Source: Calonectria ilicicola | Taxonomy: Eukaryota; Ascomycota; Sordariomycetes; Hypocreales; Nectriaceae | DNA length: 64,000 nt | Direction: 5' to 3' | Assembly: GCA_020809705.1 (NCBI GenBank) | Contig: CP085829.1 | Coordinates: 496,001-560,000, forward strand | In this document: positions 23,301-33,532 of the stretch, piece by piece | Position numbering within the stretch: position 1 is the first letter of the stretch | How the letters are laid out: each line of letters opens with the position of its first letter | The notes under the pieces: generated by a model | Database searches by the model: none | Told to the model about the DNA's origin: nothing | The model's input: the letters and a program-made list of their open reading frames with translations, nothing else | Made by a program: the position numbers and the translations under genes

Positions 23301-23817
23301 CACCGCCCGAGGCACCACCACCAACGTGGCCGCCAGCGCCTCCGCGGACGCCGCCTGATGCACCACCAGAGGCTCCTCCCGATGCGCCGCCCGAGACTCC
23401 TCCCGAGACACCGCCTGAGGCGCCACCCGAAGCGTGGCCACCAGCCGAGCCGCTAGCTCCTCCAGATCCGCCGGCGGATGAGCCTCCATAGCCATAATCG
23501 CGTCTGAGTTCCTTGTTGCTCTCTAGGTCGTCGGACAGGCTAGTGACGACATCGATAATCTTGCTGAGATCACCAACGAGTTTCTATATCCGTGTTAGTC
23601 GTTTCTCTCCGCCAACTCCCTTTCTTTTGCAAGAACAACTCACGGTTCCATCAGTAGAAACAGACTTGGCATCGAGGCCCTCAGCCAGGCTGCAGGCCTC
23701 CTTGGAAACATCGGCGATATCACCGAGCTTGACATTAACCTCTGCCGGAGAGAGCTTTGCGTGGACCGACGAGATGGCCAGCATCGTGGTAGCGCCGGTA
23801 GCAATGGTAGAACGCAT
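20375..23817 (-). CDS. Secreted Gly/Ser/Ala-rich repeat protein with dibasic (Kex2-type) sites
   Basis: Exons 23644-23817, 20665-23583 and 20375-20605, with phase-0 introns of 60 and 59 nt, give 1107 aa. Residues 1-20 ([20 protein letters not shown]) look like a signal peptide. Residues about 21-82 are amphipathic helix-like ([36 protein letters not shown]). Then about 900 residues consist of GGASGG/GGVSGG/GGISGG units with inserted GGHVGGG and SGSGSG stretches. The end ([37 protein letters not shown]) is helical again. Dibasic KR/RR sites occur at [26 protein letters not shown] and YGYKRSEYD. The only cysteines seen are one before the repeat and three after it. It is probably an extracellular, surface or adhesive protein; a Kex2-processed repeat protein is an alternative. 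It is not a known enzyme. The repeat DNA is G/C-rich and not RIP-mutated. Confidence 0.85.
20700..23480 (-). repeat. Coding repeat array (GGASGG-type hexa/octapeptide units)
   Basis: Degenerate 12-, 18- and 24-bp units encode GGX-SGG blocks through most of exon 2. The array is interrupted by unique segments near 21575-21655 ([18 protein letters not shown]) and 21820-22030 (the KR-containing segments). Length polymorphism between strains would be expected. Confidence 0.85.
22085..22220 (-). repeat. Near-perfect 24-bp tandem repeat
   Basis: About five consecutive near-identical 24-bp units encode the octapeptide VSGGASGG. They are far more homogeneous than the rest of the array, which suggests recent slippage or unequal crossing-over. 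Confidence 0.8.
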
Positions 23818-24011
23818 CTTGAATAGAGTTTAAGGGGGAGGATCGCAAAATAAAAGAAAGTAAAATTATAGTGAATGAAGAGGTGTTGAGAAACGAAGGT
23901 GAGGGGGAAGAAAGGATTACGGAACGAGGGAACAAGGTAGGGAATTTGTTGTAGGAGGGAGAGAGTGATGATGAGAAGTAAAAGGTATTCTTTGTCGAAT
24001 ATCAAGCGTAG

Positions 24012-24018
24012 TTATATA
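24012..24018 (-). promoter_or_regulatory. Possible TATA box of the Gly-rich protein gene
   Basis: The minus strand reads GGTATATAAC about 195 nt before the ATG at 23817, followed by a C/T-rich leader. Position and sequence are plausible only; no transcript evidence is available. Confidence 0.3.
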
Positions 24019-26558
24019 CCTCGATGAGGCCGCTCCAAACCACAAGACTCCAGCCATGGCCTTGCCTCTCAAAGCCCAGATTCGCCTCCATGGTAGTCTC
24101 CCGTCCCTCTCGACAACGCCACCAAAGGGTCTGTGTGCCCGTTCCTGTCGGTCTGGCTGCCGAGCCATGATCTGGGGTTCAGGTGGCCCGTAGAATCCGA
24201 CTCGCTGGGCTGAAGTAGAGTGAGCCCCTGTACCCTACCAGCTGAGTTCACAACCCAGGCTAAAACGGATCTCTCAAGCCCTGTTGGCCTTGGTTCCTGG
24301 GGGAGGGGCCGTGCCTGGTCTAAATTTGGCGAGTTTCATCTACAGCGTGAAACCCGTCATAGCTCTCGCCGCCCTGATCTGATCTGCACGCAAGGCCAGG
24401 CCTTCCCAGCTGAATTGTGGCTTGCCACTAGAGGCGGCTAAAACCTCCGCACGACTCTTTGCAGGCACCGTACCTGAATAAATCCGAGACGGCACCCCGT
24501 TGTGGCTGGCGCCAGCATCGCTTGCACACGGAAATACTGACCCTCGGCCGTTGTGGCTTGCAAAAACGTCAAAAAATGCCACACTCTGCACCGTGACAGT
24601 CTGCACCATGGCGTCAACCCGTGACTCCGGCCCAGCACTCTTGCGGGAGCTAGCGTTTAGCGAAGCCTAGCCATTTGTTCATAAAGATATCCAACAGGTC
24701 CCTCCAATTTAACACCATTCTCGAAACGGATCCACAGTGCCCCTAAACGGAAACAGGTATCTTGCCTGTTTGAGATGGCCAACAGGCCTCATTGAAGATT
24801 CATCGAGGAAGATCCTTGGGTAGTAGCGTACAGAGATTCAGGGGATCGACACCACTAGAGAACTCTGATATTGAGTGCATCAAATGTGACTTTTTATTAG
24901 CTCAGTTGAATTTTTTCCAACGCGCATAGTGTACAAAACTTCATCGTCGCGACGCGAAACGCGTCAAAGTTTAGCTGAAGAAATGTCCCAGTTGTCCGGA
25001 TCCAGCTGATTCTGCGACAAATTTTTCATCTGTATGAAGTATTGCAACAAAGTATGGTTTAAGGGGTTTTAAAGCATAAACAAGGCTGGCGTTAATGCAC
25101 CGGACGCTAGATGACATATTTTAATTGTCGAGATGCTATTGATCTATCATGGTATGTCACTACACAATCGCGCAACACAACACAATACATGGGCTTATAA
25201 TATTTATGCTATATAACAATATTTTTAATAATCAAGGAATATTACTCAGAATTTTTAAATATTTTATTTGAATTTATTAAGACTGTAATTGCTCGTTTCG
25301 CCCCAACTACAGGGTAAGCAGTGTACGTCCAAGATAAAAATAGCGACCCACACCACCTGAATCAACGTGATCGGCACTAACACAACTTAGGTTAGACCCA
25401 TCGCCAACACCTGAAATGGCCGGCTTGAGTCAGGGAGGAGAGCGGCTCACAGGGCAGCAACGGTGAGGCTCTCGGTCCCCTTGTTGCACTGTTCAACTTT
25501 GTTTATTTCTTATTTCGCACTTCATATGAGATTTGAACTTTGTCCAATGTTGGCTGCCACTTGGGTAGCTCGGGAACGCCAAGTCATGAACAATGCGATT
25601 GGTACAAAGAAAAATAATATGACAATCGATTATGGAACAGTAGGAATGTTTTGCACTCTGACAAACAAATGCCTGCAGCAAAACTTGAACTTCATCAACA
25701 TTGCATGATGCAATGGCTTTGATCGTGTAGATCAAATGCGCAAGCACCAACCACCAGATCTGCTTCTTGAGCTAGGTTATCAAAGGTAAAAAGTTGTATG
25801 TAAAGCAGAGAGAGGGGGAAAACAAAAATTGTTTCTAAGACAAAATTTGGGCGTCATGCAATGTTGTCAGTGTAAATATCACGTTTAAATCGACTCTTAA
25901 AAGTAACTGCCAACTCACACATCGCCGCTAAAATAATGATCGCCCCCCTGTTACAGCATTCGCTAGAAAATCTTGCGAGTGTCAGCATGAATGCGAGTGC
26001 GAGAAAGATGCGGCTTTTACGGCCCCACTGGTCCTCTGCGAGTGGTGCGAATCGGCACTGGTTCAAAAGAACGGCACCCTTGTCAAATCCGCTTTCGCAA
26101 CCAGATTTCCTAATAAGGTAGTCAAGACCGGTTACGCGCTATATTGTTAAGGTCATTTTTTTTTTATTTGCTCCATTTTCGCACAATCCTACGTTGTCGT
26201 ATTCATGGTCATGTTACACTTCACCCCTGTCTTGAGTCGGGCTGAAGAGTAATCATAACGATAGTTGGACTTTTGCCGGGGGACTTTAGTATATCACCCT
26301 CTTTAATGATTAGTTGCTCAATTGAGCCTAAATTTGCAATGGGTGGGTCAATCACACTCGCACTCACACTCGCCCCGCATTCCCCAGAAAATACGAGCTG
26401 AAGCTGAAGTATTCGTTGGCCCTTCTGCCATAATAAGTACTGACATAGTCTCCTTCTTCCGGCCAGAGCTTCAGTTGCATATCTATTTTATTTAGGACTT
26501 CATTAATTTAACAAACGCACATTTGACATTGCCTGTACCCCTCCAAGCAACAATTAAA
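24019..26558. other. Intergenic region
   Basis: No supported gene. An A/T-rich portion occurs around 25180-25290, with otherwise mixed composition. Short frames (25463-25708, 25936-26121) show nothing recognisable. Confidence 0.45.
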
Positions 26559-27074
26559 ATGGCATCTTTTATCATCTGGCCGAAGAAGTACCTTCCTGGT
26601 ACAACAGATAACTTTGTCTCAAATGAAGTGTTTGCGGCTGGAATAACTGCTGAACAAATCTGGCCGTTTTTGTCAGATATCACCAAATTGGAATCTTACT
26701 ATGACAACGTCTCTCAAATCACGCCACCAATTACTGGGCCAACTCTCAACAAGGATGACAAGTTCAGCTTTTCAACTTTTGGGTTAGCTCCTCTGCAAGC
26801 AGAGGTTTGGGAATGCGTCCCCCCAAGCGTAACTTCACCGGGACGACTGGCTTGGAGGGCATACCTAGAGGGCGACGAGGATACCGCCATTGACATATAT
26901 CACGCTTGGGTCATTGAGAATTCGGAATGGGGCGTTGTCAGGATCCTTACCCAGGAATCCCAGATTGGGAAGCCCATGGCTAAACTCAAAAGTATGAAAC
27001 CGAATCCTATGCTCAATGCCCATCAGGATTGGTTGAATGGTCTGGTCAAGATTACAAAGGATTCTGTCTTGTAA
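26559..27074 (+). CDS. SRPBCC (START-like/polyketide cyclase-type) domain protein
   Basis: Single exon, 171 aa. I chose the ATG at 26559 (AAAATGG context) over an in-frame upstream extension to 26523. The pattern NEVFAAGITAEQIWPFLSDITKLESYYDNV followed by DKFSFSTFGLAPLQAEVWEC, GRLAWRAYLEG, HAWVIENSEWGVVRILTQESQIG and a final long helix (LNAHQDWLNGLVKITKD) is the beta-strand/C-terminal helix layout of the SRPBCC superfamily. These small proteins bind hydrophobic ligands in a cavity. Substrate and pathway cannot be inferred. It lies alone between the Gly-rich gene and the Hsp70-like pseudogene, with no sign of mutation. Confidence 0.82.
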   Translation: MASFIIWPKKYLPGTTDNFVSNEVFAAGITAEQIWPFLSDITKLESYYDNVSQITPPITGPTLNKDDKFSFSTFGLAPLQAEVWECVPPSVTSPGRLAWRAYLEGDEDTAIDIYHAWVIENSEWGVVRILTQESQIGKPMAKLKSMKPNPMLNAHQDWLNGLVKITKDSVL

Positions 27075-27759
27075 ATTGGAGATGCGAGTCCATTTCGCTG
27101 GTAGTGATAGACATATATCTGGAACATTACTTTTGTTTTCACCAATTACCCGTCTCTCCATATTGCAGGACACGTGTGCCCCAATAGTATATTACAAAAA
27201 GTCCAGAAGCCTGGTATTATGTGCATATGTGCAATGGTCGTCGAATCGTTCCATCTAAGTTTGGGCTATTTTTACCCCGAAGCACAGGCGAATGAAACCT
27301 GATGATGAGGGTCGATATGGCGTTGAGAACTCGCTCGAAGACCTCTTAACTTCACGCAAATTTACAAGCGGCGACGCGCTGGAAAGGAACACAAATAGAA
27401 TTTACACCTTTTAACACAAGGAGAGCGAAGTATCATTCAACAGTTGATGCGCAAAGAATTCAGTTAATGATCGTGATCGTGTTTCTGGGACTAGTGAGCA
27501 TTTGTGCATAGTCAGCATCTGGGTACAATTTCCTAACGTTGAGTTGACTAACTTAGAGGGGCCAATAGGGATAGGTGTTTGCGGGCTCAGACGTGCCAAT
27601 TTTGTGAGAAACCTCAAATTAAAGTCTAGCCATTCGTGAAGGATATACACTTTACTCTTATGAAGAATGCACCATAATTGAATCTTGAGATTCATCTATG
27701 TATAGCTATCGCAAGAATTATGATTAATTATAAGAACGCCTCAAATCCCAGCCATCCAG
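27075..27759. other. Intergenic region
   Basis: Convergent 3' flanks of the SRPBCC gene and the Hsp70-like gene. No supported gene. Confidence 0.5.
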
Positions 27760-30017
27760 TTACAATTCCTCAACATATTTCACTTGAGTGATGGAGGCAT
27801 GCTCCTCCTTATAAGAAACACCAAAGCTCAAGTTTGCGTTTCCCAGAGTAATGGATAAATCAAAAATCATATCCCGCCACTTACCTTGGACCGCTGCACT
27901 TTTATAGCTCTTCTCCAGCCAAATTTTTGATTCAGGCACAACAAACTCCACAGAGCAAAGTTCTTTTACACCTGAGAGCATAGCTTAGAACTTATTCATC
28001 GATAATTTTGGGAGAATGAAACTTACTGCTATCAAATCTAGCGGTTGGCTCTTCCTCTCCTGAATATAAAAGTCCGTGCGAAAAGTTGCGACCTCCATCG
28101 CTGAAGATCCCAACACCATGCACCGAGTGCCTGAGTTGAAGGTTCAGTATCCTGTCAGCAGTTATTGCCTCACCCTGATCTCAGTCGTTAGCTATATAGA
28201 TTGAAGCTATTAATCGCAAGCCTTACCCGTTTGAGAAGCCATCGCATTTGATTATTTGCATAATAGGTGTTGGTGGACTGCCATAGTACCCGATCTTCGG
28301 GGGAGTGAATGCTTGGATCGAATGGGACGGCAACGGCAACTCCATAACTGTATCTGGATAGGCGAGAAGAGATGGTCGGTTTTGACTGGACTTCTGATGA
28401 AGTGGCTGGACAGTGTATATTCTCGAGTCCCCACATGCAAGCACCTCGGCTAATGGCGGACCATCTGTCATCTTTTGTCAGTCAGCTGGCCTTTGGGGTG
28501 TCTTTCATACATACGCTCCATCTACCTGTAAGACCTTGATACCTGATGATGAAAATGTTTTCTCTAATCTTTCGTGGAGGTATTTGCTTGATCCAAAACC
28601 TCCTACCAAAAGAATGGCCTAGACATATAGAAATAAAACTTAGTAAGAAGGCAGCCAACAGTGGAAATTTTACAATGGCTGTTTTGCTTACTTTGACCTT
28701 TAGCTTTTGCGCTTCAACCTGGTTTACCTGTTTATAGACCAAAGTATCTATTTCACTACCAATGTGATCGAATATTGTCAGAAGCAATGATCTGGGGAAT
28801 GAGATTAGTAAAGTATTATTTATTAAGAGCCGATGCGGTGAGACATACTTTTCTAGACGAATGGCTTCATCATCGATTCCCGCGTCCTTGTCGTCAGCGA
28901 CCCCGGTCAAGTCAACAGAGTAGTCCTTATTGCAATTCTTATTGAAAGATCGTTTGACGCCATACTCGAACATTTCCATCATGCGCTTCTTATGAAATGG
29001 TCTGATTTTTGAATATTGCTCTTTGCCGACTAAAGTGATAATTGCCTTTTCAAAGCGGGTGTCAAGAAATACTGATCCGCAGAGGCCGCCTATTGACTAG
29101 TTAGGGCATGGCGAAAAGCGTGGTATGCCTTCTCTTCTCACGAACCTTGCCCTATGGCACACTCTTGGATTTCGAGGGGATTAATGCTGTTGACTTTGTA
29201 ACTGATCAAATCCTGGTTTTTGGTAAACGCATGTCAAATTATTCCTGCAGAAAGGAACTTACAACCGTGCCGCCACCAGCGTCGCATACAACAAAAGTAT
29301 CGCCGGGCTAAATTTATTAGCAGGCTCAACATACGAGGCTCTTGTGAGAAAGACCTACCAATAACTTGTCCTCGCCTGCCTTGTCTTTCAGGGTGGCTAA
29401 TGCAGCGGCCTCCGGCTCTGTGACGTGTTTGATGTTGTCCGGAAGCCCAGCAAGGCGAGCAATTTTCAGGGTCTTATCTTTAGCCAGGTGCGACCACATT
29501 GCTGGAACTGTAAGAACCACATGGATGGTGAATACGTTCTCCCAGTCATCGACTTCGACCTGCTTCCGTATAGCTTCTTTTGTGTATTGCCAAACCTCTC
29601 TTAGATAGTCACGGGCAATCTCATCAGCAGTCTTGTCGAGTTTCTGGAGAAGAGCATTGCTGTCGCGAACTTGTTGGGCAGAGTTGGAATACTTGGACTC
29701 TGGTTCCAAAAGAACCTTTATCCATCGGAAGGAGTCCTCTTTGTCTGTCACTTCATAGCCCCAGTTTTGGACCTGCCCATTCTTGTATGAGATGCTGGAT
29801 GGGACTTTATCATGATTTGCATTACTCGCTCTCGGGTTTGGCTAGTCAGATATAAGATGAATCGTCTTATGTCCGCCATCAATCGCCCATGAGACACCTG
29901 AATGACTAATACGTCGCTAGCATCAGTGGAGCACACAAGAGTTAAAGGCTAGGTATTGACTTACGTTGTTCCAAAGTCAAGCCCAATAACGATATCTGAA
30001 CTGAGGGAACTCTTCAT
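27760..30017 (-). pseudogene. Hsp70-like (HSPA12-type actin-fold ATPase) gene with a single W-to-stop mutation
   Basis: Ten exons: 29965-30017, 29359-29905, 29263-29307, 29146-29212, 28849-29089, 28692-28791, 28515-28618, 28227-28464, 28027-28174 and 27760-27971. Every junction keeps phase and the total is exactly 585 codons. ATPase motifs: DIVIGLDFGTTHSGVSWAID (phosphate 1), EPEAAALATL, FVVCDAGGGTVDLISY (phosphate 2) and AILLVGGFGSSKYLHERL (adenosine motif). The C-terminal part (SRLSRYSYGVAV, QMRWLLKRGEAI) is typical of fungal Hsp70-like proteins of this branch rather than canonical Hsp70 with an EEVD tail. Codon 39 is TAG (29842-29844) where the family has Trp (SDWPNP context). Everything else is intact, so inactivation looks recent. 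Confidence 0.85.
29842..29844 (-). other. In-frame TAG (Trp39 to stop) in the Hsp70-like gene
   Basis: The sense strand reads TCT GAC TAG CCA AAC CCG. TGG to TAG corresponds to CpA to TpA on the other strand, the preferred RIP change. The surrounding frame encodes an otherwise normal ATPase N-terminus. Confidence 0.8.
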
Positions 30018-30722
30018 TTTCTGGTTTGATGAAATCAATAGTTTCTTCCAGTTGGATGGATTTTCGATTTGCAAACCGACCCCAGAGATGCAATGTGGAT
30101 AACAGATGTGAGACACTCTTGGCCGGGTTTGAACTAGATGCAAATTAGTATAACGCTTGCCATAGGCTGTCCAATGTGACCCTTTTCGGGATACAATATG
30201 ACTCGATATTGAGTACCTCTGGCCCCATAAATATTTAGTAGCCTCACTAGTAGACGATTCAGCTTTCGTCATGATGGTACAAGATAGCATACTAACTGCC
30301 GCTTCGACTAAGTCTACAAGGCTGATAAGCCTGACACCACCAAAACGGTAAGGTTTGTCTTGGCTACAACTGGGAGGAAGTGTAAAAAGCCTCAAAAGGC
30401 GCGATTTCTCTAGCCTCTGTGCGCAAACTCAGCTGTCAAAAACTATACCGCCACAATGTGGGGGGGCTATAACAGCCTCTGGGTGGAGAGGCAGGAATTG
30501 AAATCGAGCATGTGACCGTTCTCCGTTTCGTATTGTGACGCGGTTGCAAAAGCCTGCAATGCTCCGGCCGAGTCATTCTAGTTGTGATTCTTCTAGTTGA
30601 AAAAGGGGTTGACTGATACTTGTTCGATATACAAAGAGATTTTCCATTGTTGATTCAACATTGCTTACTCTAGAAGTCAACAATTATCCAACAGAATATC
30701 TCTTTGGAAAGTTATCGGCGTC
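30018..30722. promoter_or_regulatory. Divergent intergenic region between Hsp70-like and GTPase genes
   Basis: A 705-bp interval separates the two start codons, which point away from each other, so a shared promoter is likely. It has a short G run (GGGGGGG near 30460) but no motif that I can assign. Confidence 0.45.
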
Positions 30723-31568
30723 ATGAGGCAGAAAACACAACGTACATGCGTTCCTACAAGCATGGTCTTGGTTATGGGACGTGTTGGTGCCGGGAAGAGC
30801 TACCTGATCAATCAATTGGCAGGTAAAAAGGTTTTCCAAGAAGGAAAGAAATTGAGTCTGGGTGAGTGCATTGGTTGGTTAACGAAAGTCCAAAAGCTGA
30901 TAAGTCGAATAGGTGGGCCAGAATGCCAAATGATGCCTGTGAAGGTTGGAAATACTACGGTGCTCCTAATTGAGGCCCCAGGGTTCAACGATCCGACTAA
31001 GTTTGATCCCAACACCATAAACCAGATTTCTAGATTTCTCTCCGCCCAGACGGAACGGGGGCTGGAGCTAGATGGAATCATATACGTCCACGAAATTACT
31101 AAAAAGTCGAATTGTGGCTCTGGAGAAAGGGCATACGAAATGTTTAAGCAGATATACGGCGAAGATAACTTATCTAACGTCATTCTTCTTACGTCTAGAT
31201 GAGACGAGGTCGATGAAGAGATTGGTGCCAATCGAGAGCGGGAGCTTCGACGCGAACTTTGGTCGTACATGATTCCTAAGCGCTCAACTATGGCTCGATT
31301 TCATGGAGATCATGACTCAGCTGTTGCTATCATCAGTCAACTGATCGTAAACAATACTGAAGCGAAAAAAGCGGTTAAATCACCCGTGCTGCTAAGGGAA
31401 GGCCTTATTAAGAACTTGGTAAGCAAACAGCCAGAGTCTGTGTTTGGGCTACCAGGTCCGGGACCAAATCCGGAAGACCTAAAATGTGAACTTCTAGGGT
31501 CAAGCGTATACGCAACAGAAATGGCAGCAAATGAAACACCTGTACGCCCATCCGAGTTGCTAGCATAG
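30723..31568 (+). pseudogene. P-loop GTPase (AIG1/septin-like G domain) gene with an in-frame TGA
   Basis: 282 codons in a single exon, interrupted once by TGA at codon 160 (31200-31202). G motifs: VLVMGRVGAGKSYLINQL (P-loop, residues about 15-32), VGNTTVLLIEAPGFND (G3, with the Asp replaced as in several fungal relatives), and LLTSR-stop-DEVDEE, where relatives have a Trp before Asp (T-x-W-D, the variant G4). After the stop the frame continues EEIGANRERELRRELWSYMI to about codon 281. Proteins of this family are small fungal GTPases of unknown role, often next to coiled-coil genes. A truncated 159-aa product would lack the guanine-specificity loop. It is divergently paired with the Hsp70-like pseudogene. 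Confidence 0.8.
31200..31202 (+). other. In-frame TGA in the GTPase gene
   Basis: Reads TCT AGA TGA GAC GAG. TGG to TGA is a single G-to-A change at the expected Trp; it is not in the most favoured RIP context. The frame remains open for 122 codons after it. Confidence 0.75.
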
Positions 31569-32581
31569 AATAGATTGATTTTATCAACAGCAGTGGCTTT
31601 AGCATATCTGGAAAGCCAGGTTATGTATTTATTTTCATCAACTAATAAATAAACCAAGACCCAGATAAAGGTTGAATTAATTGAGATTGGAAAAAGAACA
31701 TGATATTTATGCATCTTAAATGCAAATAGGGTACGATATGTTCGGTGGACGTCAAACACCGTAAATATATATTCTTCACTGTTATATTTTTGGCGGAGTA
31801 CGACTATTTTTATTGAATTGCATAATGAAGTCATAAATAGAATCAAAGCACTAAATTACGCGAATATCAATTCATAAGTAGATTGTAAACCATAACTGTT
31901 ACCTGTGTCCGGGATTTGAAGGAATGAGGCTGTAAGAATCTCCTCTGTGAAGACACAAAAGCAAATATCGGTTCCATATGGCTTGACATCCAACATTCAC
32001 ATGAGGCAGTGCGAGTCATGAAGATTTGGCACACCAACGGCTATTCGGCCTATAAATGATCTCCATAATGGACTAGCATTAATGGCAGAGTGTGAAGACT
32101 AAGACTAAAGCTGACTGGAGAAGCCGATTTCCGAATGCTAGTCTGCTAGGGCTGAAGAGGGGGTGGCTTTGTACTGTTCTTGAGGCAGCCCCGCGAAAGT
32201 CTGATCAAACCTACGATGAACCTAAAGAACAAACAAGGTTAATAGAAATTCAGCCGTTCCGGATAGTTATGACTAGGCACATCCAGGCTTGCGCTAAGTA
32301 AGTGGAGGCGTGGAGCGGGTCTGGCCTCTAAGCCACTCCAACTCAAAGGTAGAGTCCTGCCTGCATTTCCATGACGTGGAGTTAGGCGTTTCTGAATGAC
32401 AGCAGACATAGCTTCTTACGGCTGGAATATTTCCTTATAATTGTTCTCCCCTCACTCCTCGCCATAAAGTACTACCCGATTTCATCATACACGACGCACT
32501 TACCACTATTAACAAACAACTCAACCTGTGAAGCAAAGCCTTTCTTCCTATCTAGCCAAATCTGTGAAGGCCGGATACAAA
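31569..32581. other. Intergenic region
   Basis: No supported gene. It holds the 3' flank of the GTPase gene and the presumed promoter of the coiled-coil gene. No paired repeats were noticed. Confidence 0.45.
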
Positions 32582-33509
32582 ATGACACCGTCCGGACCTG
32601 GCTACAGCTCTGAGTCCGAAACCCATCATTATATTGAATTTCACAACGAGAGTCACCAAGATCCCCACTGGCGTAACAAACCAAGAAATAGGCAGGACGA
32701 CTATGGTCGGGAAGTTGGTCATAGAATTCCGAACGGTTCTCAATCTCACCACCATGGTTACACAGACCAAAATAATCGTCTCAAAAATGGGAAATCTCGT
32801 TCTGGGTACAACGATACAGGTGCGTCGTGAATAATTCCTAGAGCCTCTAACTCATTATATTGTAGCCAGTAAACAATGCAACGAGCCCAGGCCTACGGAT
32901 TACCAGAAACAAAAACAATATCCTGGTTCCTACTCCACATTCACCTCTGCTCTGAATTCAAAATCACCGAACTGGATTTTCAATAGAGGCAGAAAGCTTC
33001 CTTCAACCCAAGCAGATCCACGTCAGCGAGAGTCTAATCCTAGCCGTAGCTATATCGACCGGCAAGTAACAGATGATCTCGATTATGACACACAATCTCA
33101 CAGCAACCTCGAGGCCGAGCTGGCCGCAAGAGATTGATAGACTTAAGCAAGAAGTCCCAAAGCTAGATGAAATGGCCTCCAGCTTGAAGAAACGTAACGA
33201 CGCAATGCAGTCGTCCCGGGATGCTCAACAGGACCTCTGGGGGCGCCAAGAACAGGACTCAAACATCATAGCAAGATTTAAGGACATATTCTTTCAAGTC
33301 AAAACTTGGACTAGCAGATTTTGCACCGAGGCGACGAATCCGATTGACATGAGCAAGGTCTCTGCGAGCGATTTCGAACTTATCCGAGCTGTATTGCCCT
33401 GTGTTGCCAATATTGAGGCATTGTCGGGTTTTTTTCCTTTAGGAAATATCAAGGCGCGTCGCAATTTCATCTGAGGTTGGATCGCAAAGATGGTGACAGC
33501 AACCATGTT
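32582..33509 (+). pseudogene. 5' half of a coiled-coil protein gene split by the transposon block
   Basis: Exon 1 is 32582-32819; a 46-nt phase-1 intron (with CTAAC branch) leads to exon 2 from 32866. The first about 165 residues are hydrophilic and rich in His, Asn, Ser and Arg. A coiled coil follows (LEAELAA then EIDRLKQEVPKLDEMASSLKKRN). Between these two pieces the frame shifts by one base near 33126-33137, and the first frame ends in TGA at 33135. A conserved segment follows (FKDIFFQVKTWTSRFC, ASDFELIRAVLPCVANIEALSGFFP), then TGA at 33472, then GWIAKMVTATMF up to the target duplication of the hAT element at 33502-33509. The frame continues in register at 57319. It looks like an uncharacterised fungal coiled-coil protein family. 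Confidence 0.8.
33502..33509 (+). repeat. hAT target-site duplication, left copy (ACCATGTT)
   Basis: Identical to 50408-50415 and directly abutting the terminal inverted repeat. Eight bp is the duplication length of hAT elements. Confidence 0.9.
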
Positions 33510-33532
33510 CAGCGCTGCGGTCAATTTAAATC
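33510..33532 (+). repeat. hAT terminal inverted repeat, left
   Basis: Matches the reverse complement of 50385-50407 at 22 of 23 positions. The one difference is C/T, compatible with RIP. Confidence 0.9.

Noticed and set aside
30723..31568. Programmed readthrough or selenocysteine at the GTPase TGA
   Set aside because: Filamentous ascomycetes are not known to use selenocysteine and no readthrough context or stem-loop is evident; a TGG-to-TGA mutation is simpler.
1..33000. tRNA genes
   Set aside because: No B-box-like GGTTCRANTCC with matching acceptor stem was noticed in the normal-composition parts, though reading by eye could miss one.
33066..33103. A 38-nt intron that might repair the frame of the coiled-coil gene
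   Set aside because: It has GT...AG ends but leaves the wrong phase, so a one-base frameshift near 33130 remains the better explanation.
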